Of a stretch of 46,499 nucleotides of DNA, positions 16,571 through 24,681 are shown piece by piece (position 1 is the stretch's first letter; every line of letters starts with the position of its first letter). Location of the stretch: the IMG/VR virus record IMGVR_UViG_3300032236_001028, positions 1 through 46,499 of that record; one strand, written 5' to 3'. The notes below the pieces were generated by a model. That model was not told the DNA's origin. It did no database searches and worked only from the letters and a program-made list of their open reading frames with translations. The translations under genes and the position numbers were made by a program. This stretch comes from a virus.

Positions 16571-18234
16571 GAATTTTAAGAATTGAATTTAAGAACTTTG
16601 CATCGTACGGTAATAAGATCCAGTATATTGACATGGAATCCGAGGGTTGTTTGCACCTCATCACTGGAAATAATGGTAACGGTAAAAGCACTCTAGCTAA
16701 CATCATCAAGTTCTTATGTTACGGTAAAGTCGACGGTTTCACCAATTCAGATCTCCCAAACAGAATCAATAAGGAGATGTGGGGCAAGGTCTTTTTAGAA
16801 GCTAAAGGAAAGAAGATCGAAATAGAAAGAGGTTTAGCTCCATCAGTATTCAAAGTAAAGATTGACGGCGTAGATTTTGATCAAGCAGGAAAGAATAACG
16901 TCCAAGAATATTTAGAGGAAGAACTTTTCGGGATAAACGCCAATGTCTTTAAGAATCTCATCATATTATCTGTCAACGACTTCAAGTCTTTTTTGACAAT
17001 GTCACCAGGAGATAAGAAGGGAATCGTAGATAAAATCTTCGGCTTTTCAGTTATCAATCAAATGTTAGAATTTGCAAAGAAGCAGAGAAGAGAAGTCAAG
17101 AGCAATATTAAATCGATAGAAGACGAACTTAGTGCTATTACAGAATCTATCTCGACTACGAAGCATAAATTAGCAATTTTAGAAAAGAATGCCAAAGAAG
17201 AAAATGCTGAGAAGATAGAGACTCTAAAGAGCAAATTATTAGAACTTAGCAAAGGTAAAGAGACTCTGGATAAAGCAAAAGATAAAATCAAATCTGAACA
17301 GATCTCTAAAGAAAATAGTCTTAAAGACGATAGAAAGGTTCTCATAAACAAAGAATCTGATAAGAGAAAATTAGAGAAAGAATTAGAAGTTTTTAAGAAC
17401 GATCAATGCCCTACTTGTCACGCTGATCTAAATTCAGAATTTCACCAAGGGCTGAAAGAACAATTAGAAAAAGATAAGAGCACGATAGAAGATGAAGTAA
17501 AAGAGATCAGAGAGAAAGTATCTGCTGTAGAGAATGAGATCAAAGACATTAGAGCTAAAGAGACTAAAGTGATCCAGAAGATATCTGATCTGAACAATAG
17601 CATATCTAATTTCAAGAAAGAACTTCTTGAGATCGCAAAGAAGATCGATAAAGGTCAACATCAAGAATTTGAATCTCTCATCAAAGAATTCCAAACTAGA
17701 GAAAGAGAAAAGACTACATCTAAAACAGGATTGACTTCTGAAGATCATTTTTTAAGCATCTTAGAAAATATGCTCGGTGATGAGGGTATCAAAAATATGG
17801 CAATGAGAATGATATTACCTTCTCTGAATGCAAATATCACTCAAATGACGAGAAGATTAGGGATCCCATTCAACATATCTTTCGATAATAAGTTCGATTC
17901 TATCATTACACATCTAGGTGAAGAAGTTAGTCCAAAGACCTTAAGCACTGGAGAAAAGAAGAAAGCCGATTTTGCTATCATCATGGCTCTAATAAAAATG
18001 ATGAAAGTTAGATTCCCAACTCTCAACGTATTATTCTTAGATGAGATTTTTAGTTCTGTAGACGGTGATGGAGTCTATCACATACTTGGCATTCTCAATG
18101 ACACGATCAAAGAGGTCAAAATGAACGCTTTCGTGATTAACCATACAGTGTTACCTAGCGAATTGTTTGATAAAAAAATTGAGATAAGTAAAGTCTCAGG
18201 GTTTAGCGAGATATCCATCGAGGTCATCTCCTGA
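16567..18234 (+). CDS. 46: gp46-like recombination ATPase subunit (Rad50/SbcC type)
   Basis: 555 residues. An ABC/SMC-type ATPase with the head split around a coiled coil. Walker A is TGNNGNGKS (K40), the zinc hook CPTC is at 281-284 in the coiled-coil apex, signature LSTGEKKKADFA begins at 459, and Walker B VLFLDEIF has D492 and E493. Coiled-coil arms run about 180-400. Partner of gp47. A 7-bp hairpin (GAGGTCA/TGACCTC) spans the end of the gene at 18220-18238 but lacks a T-run, so I do not call it a terminator. Confidence 0.93.
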   Translation: MRILRIEFKNFASYGNKIQYIDMESEGCLHLITGNNGNGKSTLANIIKFLCYGKVDGFTNSDLPNRINKEMWGKVFLEAKGKKIEIERGLAPSVFKVKIDGVDFDQAGKNNVQEYLEEELFGINANVFKNLIILSVNDFKSFLTMSPGDKKGIVDKIFGFSVINQMLEFAKKQRREVKSNIKSIEDELSAITESISTTKHKLAILEKNAKEENAEKIETLKSKLLELSKGKETLDKAKDKIKSEQISKENSLKDDRKVLINKESDKRKLEKELEVFKNDQCPTCHADLNSEFHQGLKEQLEKDKSTIEDEVKEIREKVSAVENEIKDIRAKETKVIQKISDLNNSISNFKKELLEIAKKIDKGQHQEFESLIKEFQTREREKTTSKTGLTSEDHFLSILENMLGDEGIKNMAMRMILPSLNANITQMTRRLGIPFNISFDNKFDSIITHLGEEVSPKTLSTGEKKKADFAIIMALIKMMKVRFPTLNVLFLDEIFSSVDGDGVYHILGILNDTIKEVKMNAFVINHTVLPSELFDKKIEISKVSGFSEISIEVIS

Positions 18235-18298
18235 CCTCTGGCAGATAGTATGATATTACAATAATCTTAGATTCTGATGTCGCTGCAAATAACGGAGT

Positions 18299-18306
18299 GA
18301 TAAATA
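18299..18306 (+). promoter_or_regulatory. Possible late promoter element variant before gp15-like gene
   Basis: GATAAATA lies 18 bases before the GTG start, inside the 90-base gap between gp46 and the gp15-like gene. It differs at one position from the T4 late consensus TATAAATA and resembles the TATATAGA elements elsewhere. It is the only promoter-like string in this gap. Confidence 0.3.
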
Positions 18307-18324
18307 AGAAAAGAATCACATTAC

Positions 18325-19311
18325 GTGTCAGCTTACAACGCAGAATTTAACAAAGACCTCTCTTTTCTGAGACATATCGTAGCAGCTCTTTTACATGAGC
18401 TGAACGACAAGATCTATTATTACAATGTGATAGATGAGGAGACTAAGCAAAAGATAAATGTACCCTTCTACTATTCAGTAACTGGTCAAGAACGTTTTCT
18501 CTTAGATAATTTTCTCTTCGATAATCAAGCAGAAGGTAAAGCAATAGGTGACTATGAAAAAGTACCTAGAGGCATCATTCAATTAGAATCTTCTGCAATA
18601 GATTCTGCAGCACTTATTAACAAGTTTGTAAGAACTCAAATCATTAGACCTTATAAAGGTCAACTAAAGACTTTTGCCTTGATGACACAGGCAATTCCAG
18701 TCATTCTTAATTTTACCACAACGATCGTAGTCAGTAACGCTATTGAACTATTCAAAATTACTGAATCACTAATCAGCAAGTTTTATAAGAACAATCTATT
18801 CTATGTAGATTACGGTGGATTTCAAGCTCAATCTAACTTTTCATTGCCGGAAGATCTTGCAAAAGAACAACCTTTTGAATATGGATTCACTGATAGAAAA
18901 GAATACAAAGTAGACTTTACCTTAGAAGTTAAAAGCTTCTTCTATGTTTTCGAAGATGGTCTTCTTCTTCCAGAAATTCCTATGCAGGTTCGTGAAACTC
19001 CCGGAAACGCGAAACTTGCGGGAGTTGGTGTATACAATGGTAATGGAATATACTTTGGAAACGTGATGGAGAGCATTAAAGCTACGATAGATGATTATAA
19101 GAAAGCGCCTTTCTCTGGAGAGAATAGCAACCAAGGCTATAATGCATTGGCTGATCCTACTGGAGGATATTCTCCAGCAGGTCCTTCATACGGCGAGGCT
19201 ACTTCTAAACCTTCGGGACTTTCTGTTTCAGAATCGGCAGAAAGTAAACAATATAGAAGCGCTAATGCATCTAATACCGCAGGGCCTGATCTACTAAACT
19301 CTACTCAGTAA
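18325..19311 (+). CDS. 15: gp15-like tail completion / sheath terminator protein
   Basis: 328 residues with a GTG start. The pattern resembles T4 gp15: N-terminal YNAEFNKDLSFLRHIVAALLHEL with a strand leading to INVPFYYSV, then VPRGIIQLESSA, a long segment ending in a helix pair (AIELFKITESLISKFYKN), then KVDFTLEVKSFFYVFEDG. In T4 gp15 caps the tail at the sheath top and joins it to the head. The C-terminal 70 residues are low complexity (Gly, Ser, Pro). It is far from the terminase/sheath cluster, where gp15 sits in T4. Identification is by pattern only. Confidence 0.5.
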   Translation: MSAYNAEFNKDLSFLRHIVAALLHELNDKIYYYNVIDEETKQKINVPFYYSVTGQERFLLDNFLFDNQAEGKAIGDYEKVPRGIIQLESSAIDSAALINKFVRTQIIRPYKGQLKTFALMTQAIPVILNFTTTIVVSNAIELFKITESLISKFYKNNLFYVDYGGFQAQSNFSLPEDLAKEQPFEYGFTDRKEYKVDFTLEVKSFFYVFEDGLLLPEIPMQVRETPGNAKLAGVGVYNGNGIYFGNVMESIKATIDDYKKAPFSGENSNQGYNALADPTGGYSPAGPSYGEATSKPSGLSVSESAESKQYRSANASNTAGPDLLNSTQ

Positions 19312-19338
19312 AGCAAACACGTTACTCAAATCCTTAGA

Positions 19339-19346
19339 TATATAGA
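19339..19346 (+). promoter_or_regulatory. Late promoter element TATATAGA
   Basis: GATATATAGAAATAA, ending 21 bases before the ATG of the 585-residue gene. Its extended form is nearly the same as the element before the protease gene at 24651. Confidence 0.6.
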
Positions 19347-19367
19347 AATAATCGAAAAAAGACTCAA

Positions 19368-21125
19368 ATGGGATATCCAGTTTACTTAAACGGTCATTTT
19401 CCAAGTGCAGCAGAAACTGCAGCTTCGAAAGACACCTTGTCAGTATTGATCGCTGAATTCAGAAAAAGCGGTAAATCTGACGCTCAAATCTATAGCATTC
19501 TCATGGGAATGGGAATTGCTCCTGAAAAAGCCGCAAACGGCATTCAGGGGATAACAAAAGAGCCAACACCTGAAGAAGTAGCAATGCAAACAGCAGCTAG
19601 AACATTCTTACAGGTCATCAGCGTAGAAGAAAAAGATAACACACAAACAAAAAACATAAACATGAAGTTTCCAATCGAGAATCTCATCAAGAAGATTCAA
19701 GAAACAATGCAGTCAGTTACAGAACTCGACGCTGCAAATTCTGGGAAATACGGCTTCTCGGTGAAGAAGATCAAAGAGAACTTAGATGCTTCTTTGGTTG
19801 CGTTAGACGTAGATAAAGCTCAAGATTTGCTTAAATCGATCGATAACACAAACAAGTCTCTCGAGGATTTCTTAAAGAAACCTAATGCGGCTGCTGAATT
19901 AGACAAGCTTAAGAAACAAGCAATGTCTATCACAGAGAGAAAACACATTCTCGAAACAATCAGCGTCTTAAGACAAAAATTACACGAGCATGCTTGGATC
20001 GAATCAGTAAAAGACCTTTGCCTCCACATAGACGAACTCAAAGTTCAAAACAGAATGTCTATGTATTTGATGGAAGCTCTTTACAACATGAAGAACGACA
20101 AATTCAACGCTTTCAATAAGAAGTCAGTAGAAGTTGTAGAGAAGATGATCGAAGAAGGCGAAGAACACATCAAGAACAATTACAATTCTCTTAAAGAATT
20201 TGCATGGTCTGTTCCAGTTAGAAACGCAATTGGTAAAATTGCAACTACTTTGAACGAAATGAAGGACAGTCAAGCTGGAGCAACTAATAAAGTATTTAGT
20301 CCAGTACAAGTAAACGAAGACGAAAGCGTAACAGTTGCTATTTCTGGTAAGTTCTATGCTATTTCAGAAAACGGAATCGCAGAAGTTAACGAATCACAAA
20401 AACCAACTCCTAGATTCCTTAAGACTCTAGATGCACTTTCAATGTTCTCTATCGTTAGCGAAGCTACAGCACCTTTTGCTGGTACAGTTTTCAATTACTA
20501 TGGTAAGAGAAACACTTTAAGCATCAACGAAGGAAAAGCATACGTAGGATCTACAGTATTAGAAAAAGTTACTCCAGAAGCTATTATGTTTGCTCTTCAA
20601 GAAAATACATTAACTTCTAGCGACGCAGCAGTTAAAGCTGAAAAGATCGCATTCTTAATGGAGTCTTTAGATACTGTTAAAGAGATCGATATTTTCACTT
20701 CTATCACATCTAGACAAAGACAAGGAGTTGCAGTAAATATCGCAAAGATGAACGAAAACATTTTTGTTAATAGAATCAATGCGGCTATGGGTTGCAATGA
20801 AATGATCCAAGTTAAGAGCGCTAAAGTGGCACAAGAATTAGTAAACGAATTCGTTAATTTCGATATCACACCTTTAGTACAAGAAATGTTGACTTCAGAA
20901 GAAAAGCAAATGGCTGATCTTCAAGAGAAGAAAAACTCTCTTCAAGAAGGTTTGAAAATTTTTGAAACTAAGAAAAAGGAAATTTTAGCTATTCAAGCTT
21001 TAAATCCAGAAGCAATGCAAGTACAAGAAGCATTTGAAATCGTATCTTCTGAGATCGAAAAGAATGAAAAAGAGTTACAAGCGGTGTATCATCAAATTTC
21101 AGAGCTTTCAGAAAAAAAAAATTAA
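19368..21125 (+). CDS. Putative virion protein with apparent -1 frameshift extension
   Basis: 585 residues in the zero frame, mostly helical, with a coiled-coil end (IEKNEKELQAVYHQISELSE). The first 45 residues contain a small helical motif (LIAEFRKSGKSDAQIYSILM). A central beta-rich portion lies near 320-400 (VTVAISGKFYAISENGIAEV). I do not recognise the family. Its own TATATAGA element and its place between gp15-like and gp55 genes indicate late, probably structural, expression. The zero-frame stop lies directly behind a run of ten A (21112-21121). Reading -1 there continues for 65 codons to a stop that overlaps the next ATG, giving a 650-residue form. Confidence 0.75.
   Translation: MGYPVYLNGHFPSAAETAASKDTLSVLIAEFRKSGKSDAQIYSILMGMGIAPEKAANGIQGITKEPTPEEVAMQTAARTFLQVISVEEKDNTQTKNINMKFPIENLIKKIQETMQSVTELDAANSGKYGFSVKKIKENLDASLVALDVDKAQDLLKSIDNTNKSLEDFLKKPNAAAELDKLKKQAMSITERKHILETISVLRQKLHEHAWIESVKDLCLHIDELKVQNRMSMYLMEALYNMKNDKFNAFNKKSVEVVEKMIEEGEEHIKNNYNSLKEFAWSVPVRNAIGKIATTLNEMKDSQAGATNKVFSPVQVNEDESVTVAISGKFYAISENGIAEVNESQKPTPRFLKTLDALSMFSIVSEATAPFAGTVFNYYGKRNTLSINEGKAYVGSTVLEKVTPEAIMFALQENTLTSSDAAVKAEKIAFLMESLDTVKEIDIFTSITSRQRQGVAVNIAKMNENIFVNRINAAMGCNEMIQVKSAKVAQELVNEFVNFDITPLVQEMLTSEEKQMADLQEKKNSLQEGLKIFETKKKEILAIQALNPEAMQVQEAFEIVSSEIEKNEKELQAVYHQISELSEKKN
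21111..21122 (+). promoter_or_regulatory. Homopolymer A10 slippery site
   Basis: G followed by ten A and then TTA. In the zero frame the codons are GAA AAA AAA AAT TAA (stop). A one-base backward slip on AAA AAA gives AAA TTA AAC and continues in an open frame. This matches the A AAA AAA heptamer type of slippery sequence and would also suit polymerase slippage. Confidence 0.55.
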
Positions 21126-21319
21126 ACGAAGCTGAATTAAAACCTAACGAAGCTTACGCTGTAGTCACGCAGAGTGATACAAAATTGAAGGCGGGCAATA
21201 AAATAATAGTAAACGCCAGTGAATATTCTAAATCTTCTGATGAAGAAGAAATAGACTACAGAACTTCAGATGGTGAAAACGGTAAAATTTTGAGAAAATT
21301 CCTTAAAGTACAAATTTGA
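21122..21319 (+). CDS. -1 frame extension of the 585-residue protein
   Basis: 65 codons in the -1 frame ending at TGA 21317-21319, which overlaps the gp55 ATG (TGATG), the same junction style as real genes here. It has no ATG near its beginning, so it can only be made as a fusion. Composition is coding-like: starts LNEAELKPNEAYAVV, then KLKAGNKIIVNASEYSK and ends GKILRKFLKVQI. This looks like a small beta-barrel domain. It could be programmed frameshifting, transcript slippage, or a base-count error in the A-run. Confidence 0.7.
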   Translation, partial: LNEAELKPNEAYAVVTQSDTKLKAGNKIIVNASEYSKSSDEEEIDYRTSDGENGKILRKFLKVQI

Positions 21320-21696
21320 TGAAACCAAAAGTAGAGAAAGCCTTCTATGTAAAACCAAAAGAGTTTTATGAAGAGATGGTAATTTCAAAAAAAGAAAACT
21401 CTCTAACGCCAAGGGCGCAGGAGATGATGATAAAAATTGCAAACAAAGCTTCTCAGAGGCTAGTTTACAAAAATCCGGAAGACAGGAAAGATTGCATATC
21501 TGCAGCTTACCTAGATCTTTTAAAATATTGGAGAAGCTTTAACCCAGAAAAAGGAACTAACGCATTCGCATATTTTACAGAGATCGCAAAACGTGGTTTC
21601 GCCAAGGGCTGGAACCAATTGCACCCTAAAAAGTACAAAGGTACCATTAGCATTGACAGCCACGGGGATGACTCCGAAGGCATATACAGTATCTAA
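21319..21696 (+). CDS. 55: Late transcription sigma factor (gp55-like)
   Basis: 125 residues from the ATG at 21319; a TTG three bases earlier is a less likely start. The central part looks like a minimal sigma region 2 as in T4 gp55: DCISAAYLDLLKYWRSFNP, then NAFAYFTEIAKRGFAKGWNQ, followed by a short tail. T4 gp55 directs host RNA polymerase to late promoters and binds the sliding clamp through its C-terminus. The recurrent TATATAGA elements in this window would be its targets. The stop overlaps the gp4 start (TAATG). It is shorter than T4 gp55 (185). Confidence 0.65.
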   Translation: MKPKVEKAFYVKPKEFYEEMVISKKENSLTPRAQEMMIKIANKASQRLVYKNPEDRKDCISAAYLDLLKYWRSFNPEKGTNAFAYFTEIAKRGFAKGWNQLHPKKYKGTISIDSHGDDSEGIYSI

Positions 21697-22175
21697 TGAG
21701 CAGGATAAAAAGGGTAAAACCAACACACAAGTCAGGCTTTAAACAAAGTTATTTTGAACCTAAGAATCTCGGCAAATACGTAGGAGAACTTCCTATAATT
21801 TGCCGATCTTCTTGGGAGAAGAAGTTTGCTATATTCTGCGACACTAACGATGCAGTTGTTAAGTGGAGTTCTGAGCCCACTGAGATAAAATACTTCAATG
21901 TATTAGACAAGAAGTATCACAATTACTACCCTGATTATTTCATAATTGTTAAGAGAGGAGACAGAGAAGATAAATATCTCGTAGAGATCAAACCTTCAGC
22001 TCAACTCAAGAAACCAGAACCTCCGAAGAGACTGACCGAAAAAGCCGTATCTTCTTTCAAATATGCATACAACGCTTACGTTACTAATTTATGTAAGCTT
22101 GACGCATTGAAGAAATTCGCAGCTGATAGAGCGATGAAGGTGATGATTATAACAGAAAATAGTAAACTCATCTAA
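21696..22175 (+). CDS. 4: Head completion protein gp4-like, PD-(D/E)xK nuclease fold
   Basis: 159 residues, near the length of T4 gp4. Typical features are CRSSWEKKFAIFCDTND (37-52), then YYPDYFIIV (P79, D80) and YLVEIKP (E97, K99), which together make a PD-(D/E)xK nuclease signature. In T4 gp4 is needed to finish filled heads before tails attach. It overlaps its neighbours on both sides by one base, so it is translated in series with gp55 and the following gene. Confidence 0.72.
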   Translation: MSRIKRVKPTHKSGFKQSYFEPKNLGKYVGELPIICRSSWEKKFAIFCDTNDAVVKWSSEPTEIKYFNVLDKKYHNYYPDYFIIVKRGDREDKYLVEIKPSAQLKKPEPPKRLTEKAVSSFKYAYNAYVTNLCKLDALKKFAADRAMKVMIITENSKLI

Positions 22176-22921
22176 TGCCATCAACCCCGCTCCTGATACA
22201 CATATACGAGTCTCAAAAGCTAAGTAAAGTATCAGAATATTTACAGATCAAGAAGAGAAGAGCTACCTTTATTAAAGAAGCGAAGAGTTTAGACAAGGCG
22301 TCGAAAGCCGCTTTGGCGTGGGCTAGGGAAATAGAGAGCACCAAGAATTCTACTGTGAAGCCGATGAAGCCCACAGACACTTTCATCCCAGGAAAGATGT
22401 ATCTCTTCGATTATCCACATCCGGTGAATCCAGAAGATCCTTTCGATAAGAAACCAGTGATGATATGTTTAGGAGAGACTGGAAAGGACAAAAGAAGATT
22501 AGAGGCTGGGTTTCTAGGTAAATTTGATAGACCTTATATTTACGAGCCAGGACATATAATTGGTATCAACTTGAATTACATCCCAGAGCTCGTGAAGCCT
22601 AATTTTTTGCAGGGCTGGTTCAATTACTTTAAACCGCAGCTCTTACAGCAATTTCACGATCCTAGATCGCTAAATGTAAAGAAACAACAGGCTTTACAAT
22701 TTAAGTATAGGGATCTCTTTCCGCTAGAAAAAACTTTTTACTTTTCTTATGCTATAAGAATGTACGATAAGAATCTCATAAAGAAAGCATACGAATTGAC
22801 TTATGAAAATTGGCATATCGCTAGTTGCATCATTCCAAAGTATCTTACTCACACGAACTTAACTCTTGTGACTGAGGGATATCGTCAATATATAAGAAAT
22901 AAGAGGATCAAATACACCTAA
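22175..22921 (+). CDS. Unknown virion-assembly protein beside gp4; possible DNA end protector gp2
   Basis: 248 residues. An N-terminal helical basic part is followed by a compact domain beginning PGKMYLFDYPHPVNPEDPFD. It then has a conserved-looking GHIIGINLNYIP motif, and W- and Y-rich C-terminal helices (YENWHIASCIIPKYL, YRQYIRNKRIKYT). The GxNLxYIP pattern occurs in T4-like virion-assembly proteins. In T4 gene 2 adjoins gene 4, so a gp2-like role at the packaged DNA end is possible; gp53 is another neighbour to consider. I cannot decide from the sequence. Its start overlaps the gp4 stop. Confidence 0.5.
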   Translation: MPSTPLLIHIYESQKLSKVSEYLQIKKRRATFIKEAKSLDKASKAALAWAREIESTKNSTVKPMKPTDTFIPGKMYLFDYPHPVNPEDPFDKKPVMICLGETGKDKRRLEAGFLGKFDRPYIYEPGHIIGINLNYIPELVKPNFLQGWFNYFKPQLLQQFHDPRSLNVKKQQALQFKYRDLFPLEKTFYFSYAIRMYDKNLIKKAYELTYENWHIASCIIPKYLTHTNLTLVTEGYRQYIRNKRIKYT

Positions 22922-22932
22922 AAGAATAAAAC

Positions 22933-24630
22933 ATGGCCGGATTTTCAGACAGAAGAGGCTCCCTAACTAAAGGCAACCCAGTATCGGACGCTCTAAAGCG
23001 TTTGAGTCGTTTAGGGATGAACTACGATGACATGGTCTTGAAGAACTCTAGAGCTGTAGGTTACACCGAAAATCAGCTTGGATTCAATATGAATCCAATG
23101 GGATCTGACGCAGATGATATGTACTATCTTTTCGCTTCGTTGTCAATGACTGACATTTCGAACAAGAAGAACATTTCATATTTCGATAAGAGCTACGCTA
23201 AAAAGAGAGACCAGCTTAGAAACTTTGCAGTACAAGATGAAATTGAAGACATCTTAGATACGGTAACGGATGAAGCGATAGTCTTCGATGACACTAACTA
23301 TTTTGCATATCCTGCAATTAATACTTCAGTAAGCAAAGAAGTCAAAGACGAACTCATAGACAGTTATAATAAAATCTACGAGTATTTTGGATTCAGCGAC
23401 GGACAATCAGTCTGGAACTATTTCCGTAAATGGTTGGTAGACGGTTACCTTTCATTTGAGATCATTTATGATGATGAACAGAGAAACATTATCGGTTTCA
23501 AAGAACTAGATCCAGTTTCTCTGATGCCAGCAGTTGATAAAGAGACAGGTAAGAAAATTTGGCTTCAGTACAAAGGCGGTGGTCCTAAAGAGAGAACACT
23601 TTATGATTCTCAGGTGATCTACATATCATATTCATCAGTGAACTCTCCAGTGAGAGTTTCTTACGTAGAAAGATTGATCAGATCTTTCAATTTGCTCAGA
23701 ATCATGGAGCATTCAAGAATTATCTGGGCGGTGACTAACTCTAGTTTTAAAATGAAGTTCGTCATCCCAGTAGGTGGTAAATCAAAAACCAGAGCGAAGC
23801 AATCACTTGCTCAGCTTATGAATAACTATCGCGAGGTAGTAAACTTTGATAGTCAATCTGGTGAGATCCAGACTAACGGTAAACCGATGATGCAATTCCA
23901 CAAGGAATATTGGTTACCTTCAAAAGACGGTGAACAACCGGAGATTGATACTTTGGCTAACGAAGGACCAAACTTATCAGATACAGAAGCTTTACAATGG
24001 TTCTCGGATAAGCTTAAATTGGCTTCTAAGATTCCTTTCAGTAGATTCGATAAAGACTCTCCAGCTACTTATGAAATGGCAGCAGAGGGAATGAACAAAG
24101 AAGAGATCAAATTCTCTAAGTTCATCAATAGATTGAGATCAATATTCCAAGAAATCTTGGTAAAACCTCTCTATCTTCAAATGTGTTTAAACTATCCAGA
24201 ATTGGAAGATGACACAAATTTCAAGGGAAACCTAACTATCAAATATAACAAGGATAACGTCTTTGAAGAATTGAAGCAAATGGAATTGGCTTCTAAGAGA
24301 ATAGATTTCATCAGCCAAGTGAGAAGTTCATTGACAGAACAAGACAAAGACATGAACGATGTTCCTTACTTCAGCCTCAACTTCTTAATTAAGAAATATG
24401 GTGGCTTCACTGAAGAAGATTTGAAGAAGAACGCCAAGCTTAAAATGGTTGACGATCTAATAAAAGAAGGATATAGCAAAGAAGACGCTGAAAAGATAGC
24501 TGACGGCGCAGACAAGAAGAAATTCAAACACGAAAAAACTGACGATCTTGGTCTAGGCGGAGAGGAATCTGATGGTGAAGACTCCAGCGGCGAAGGCGAA
24601 AGCGGAGACATTGGAGGCCTTGATCTCTAA
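22933..24630 (+). CDS. 20: Portal vertex protein (gp20)
   Basis: 565 residues (T4 gp20: 524). Dodecameric ring through which DNA enters the head and to which the neck attaches. Typical portal segments are EDILDTVTDEAIVFDD, then NYFRKWLVDGYLSFEIIYDD and ELDPVSLMPAVDKETGK. Then come YVERLIRSFNLLRIMEHSRI and KFSKFINRLRSIFQEILVKP. The C-terminus is acidic and Gly-rich (GGEESDGEDSSGEGESGD). It is followed after 51 bases by the protease-scaffold gene, the T4 order 20-21-22-23. Confidence 0.92.
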   Translation: MAGFSDRRGSLTKGNPVSDALKRLSRLGMNYDDMVLKNSRAVGYTENQLGFNMNPMGSDADDMYYLFASLSMTDISNKKNISYFDKSYAKKRDQLRNFAVQDEIEDILDTVTDEAIVFDDTNYFAYPAINTSVSKEVKDELIDSYNKIYEYFGFSDGQSVWNYFRKWLVDGYLSFEIIYDDEQRNIIGFKELDPVSLMPAVDKETGKKIWLQYKGGGPKERTLYDSQVIYISYSSVNSPVRVSYVERLIRSFNLLRIMEHSRIIWAVTNSSFKMKFVIPVGGKSKTRAKQSLAQLMNNYREVVNFDSQSGEIQTNGKPMMQFHKEYWLPSKDGEQPEIDTLANEGPNLSDTEALQWFSDKLKLASKIPFSRFDKDSPATYEMAAEGMNKEEIKFSKFINRLRSIFQEILVKPLYLQMCLNYPELEDDTNFKGNLTIKYNKDNVFEELKQMELASKRIDFISQVRSSLTEQDKDMNDVPYFSLNFLIKKYGGFTEEDLKKNAKLKMVDDLIKEGYSKEDAEKIADGADKKKFKHEKTDDLGLGGEESDGEDSSGEGESGDIGGLDL

Positions 24631-24650
24631 TTTCTCAGCGGAGTGTATGA

Positions 24651-24658
24651 TATATAGA
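24651..24658 (+). promoter_or_regulatory. Late promoter element TATATAGA
   Basis: GATATATAGAAATAA ends 23 bases before the ATG of the protease-scaffold gene, in the 51-base gap after the portal gene. Confidence 0.62.
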
Positions 24659-24681
24659 AATAACAAATTAAGAGACTACAA

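Noticed and set aside
18220-18238. Terminator after gp46
   Set aside because: There is a 7-bp stem across the stop codon but no T-run.
21316-21318. TTG as the gp55 start
   Set aside because: The ATG immediately following is better and gives the usual TGATG overlap with the frameshift extension.
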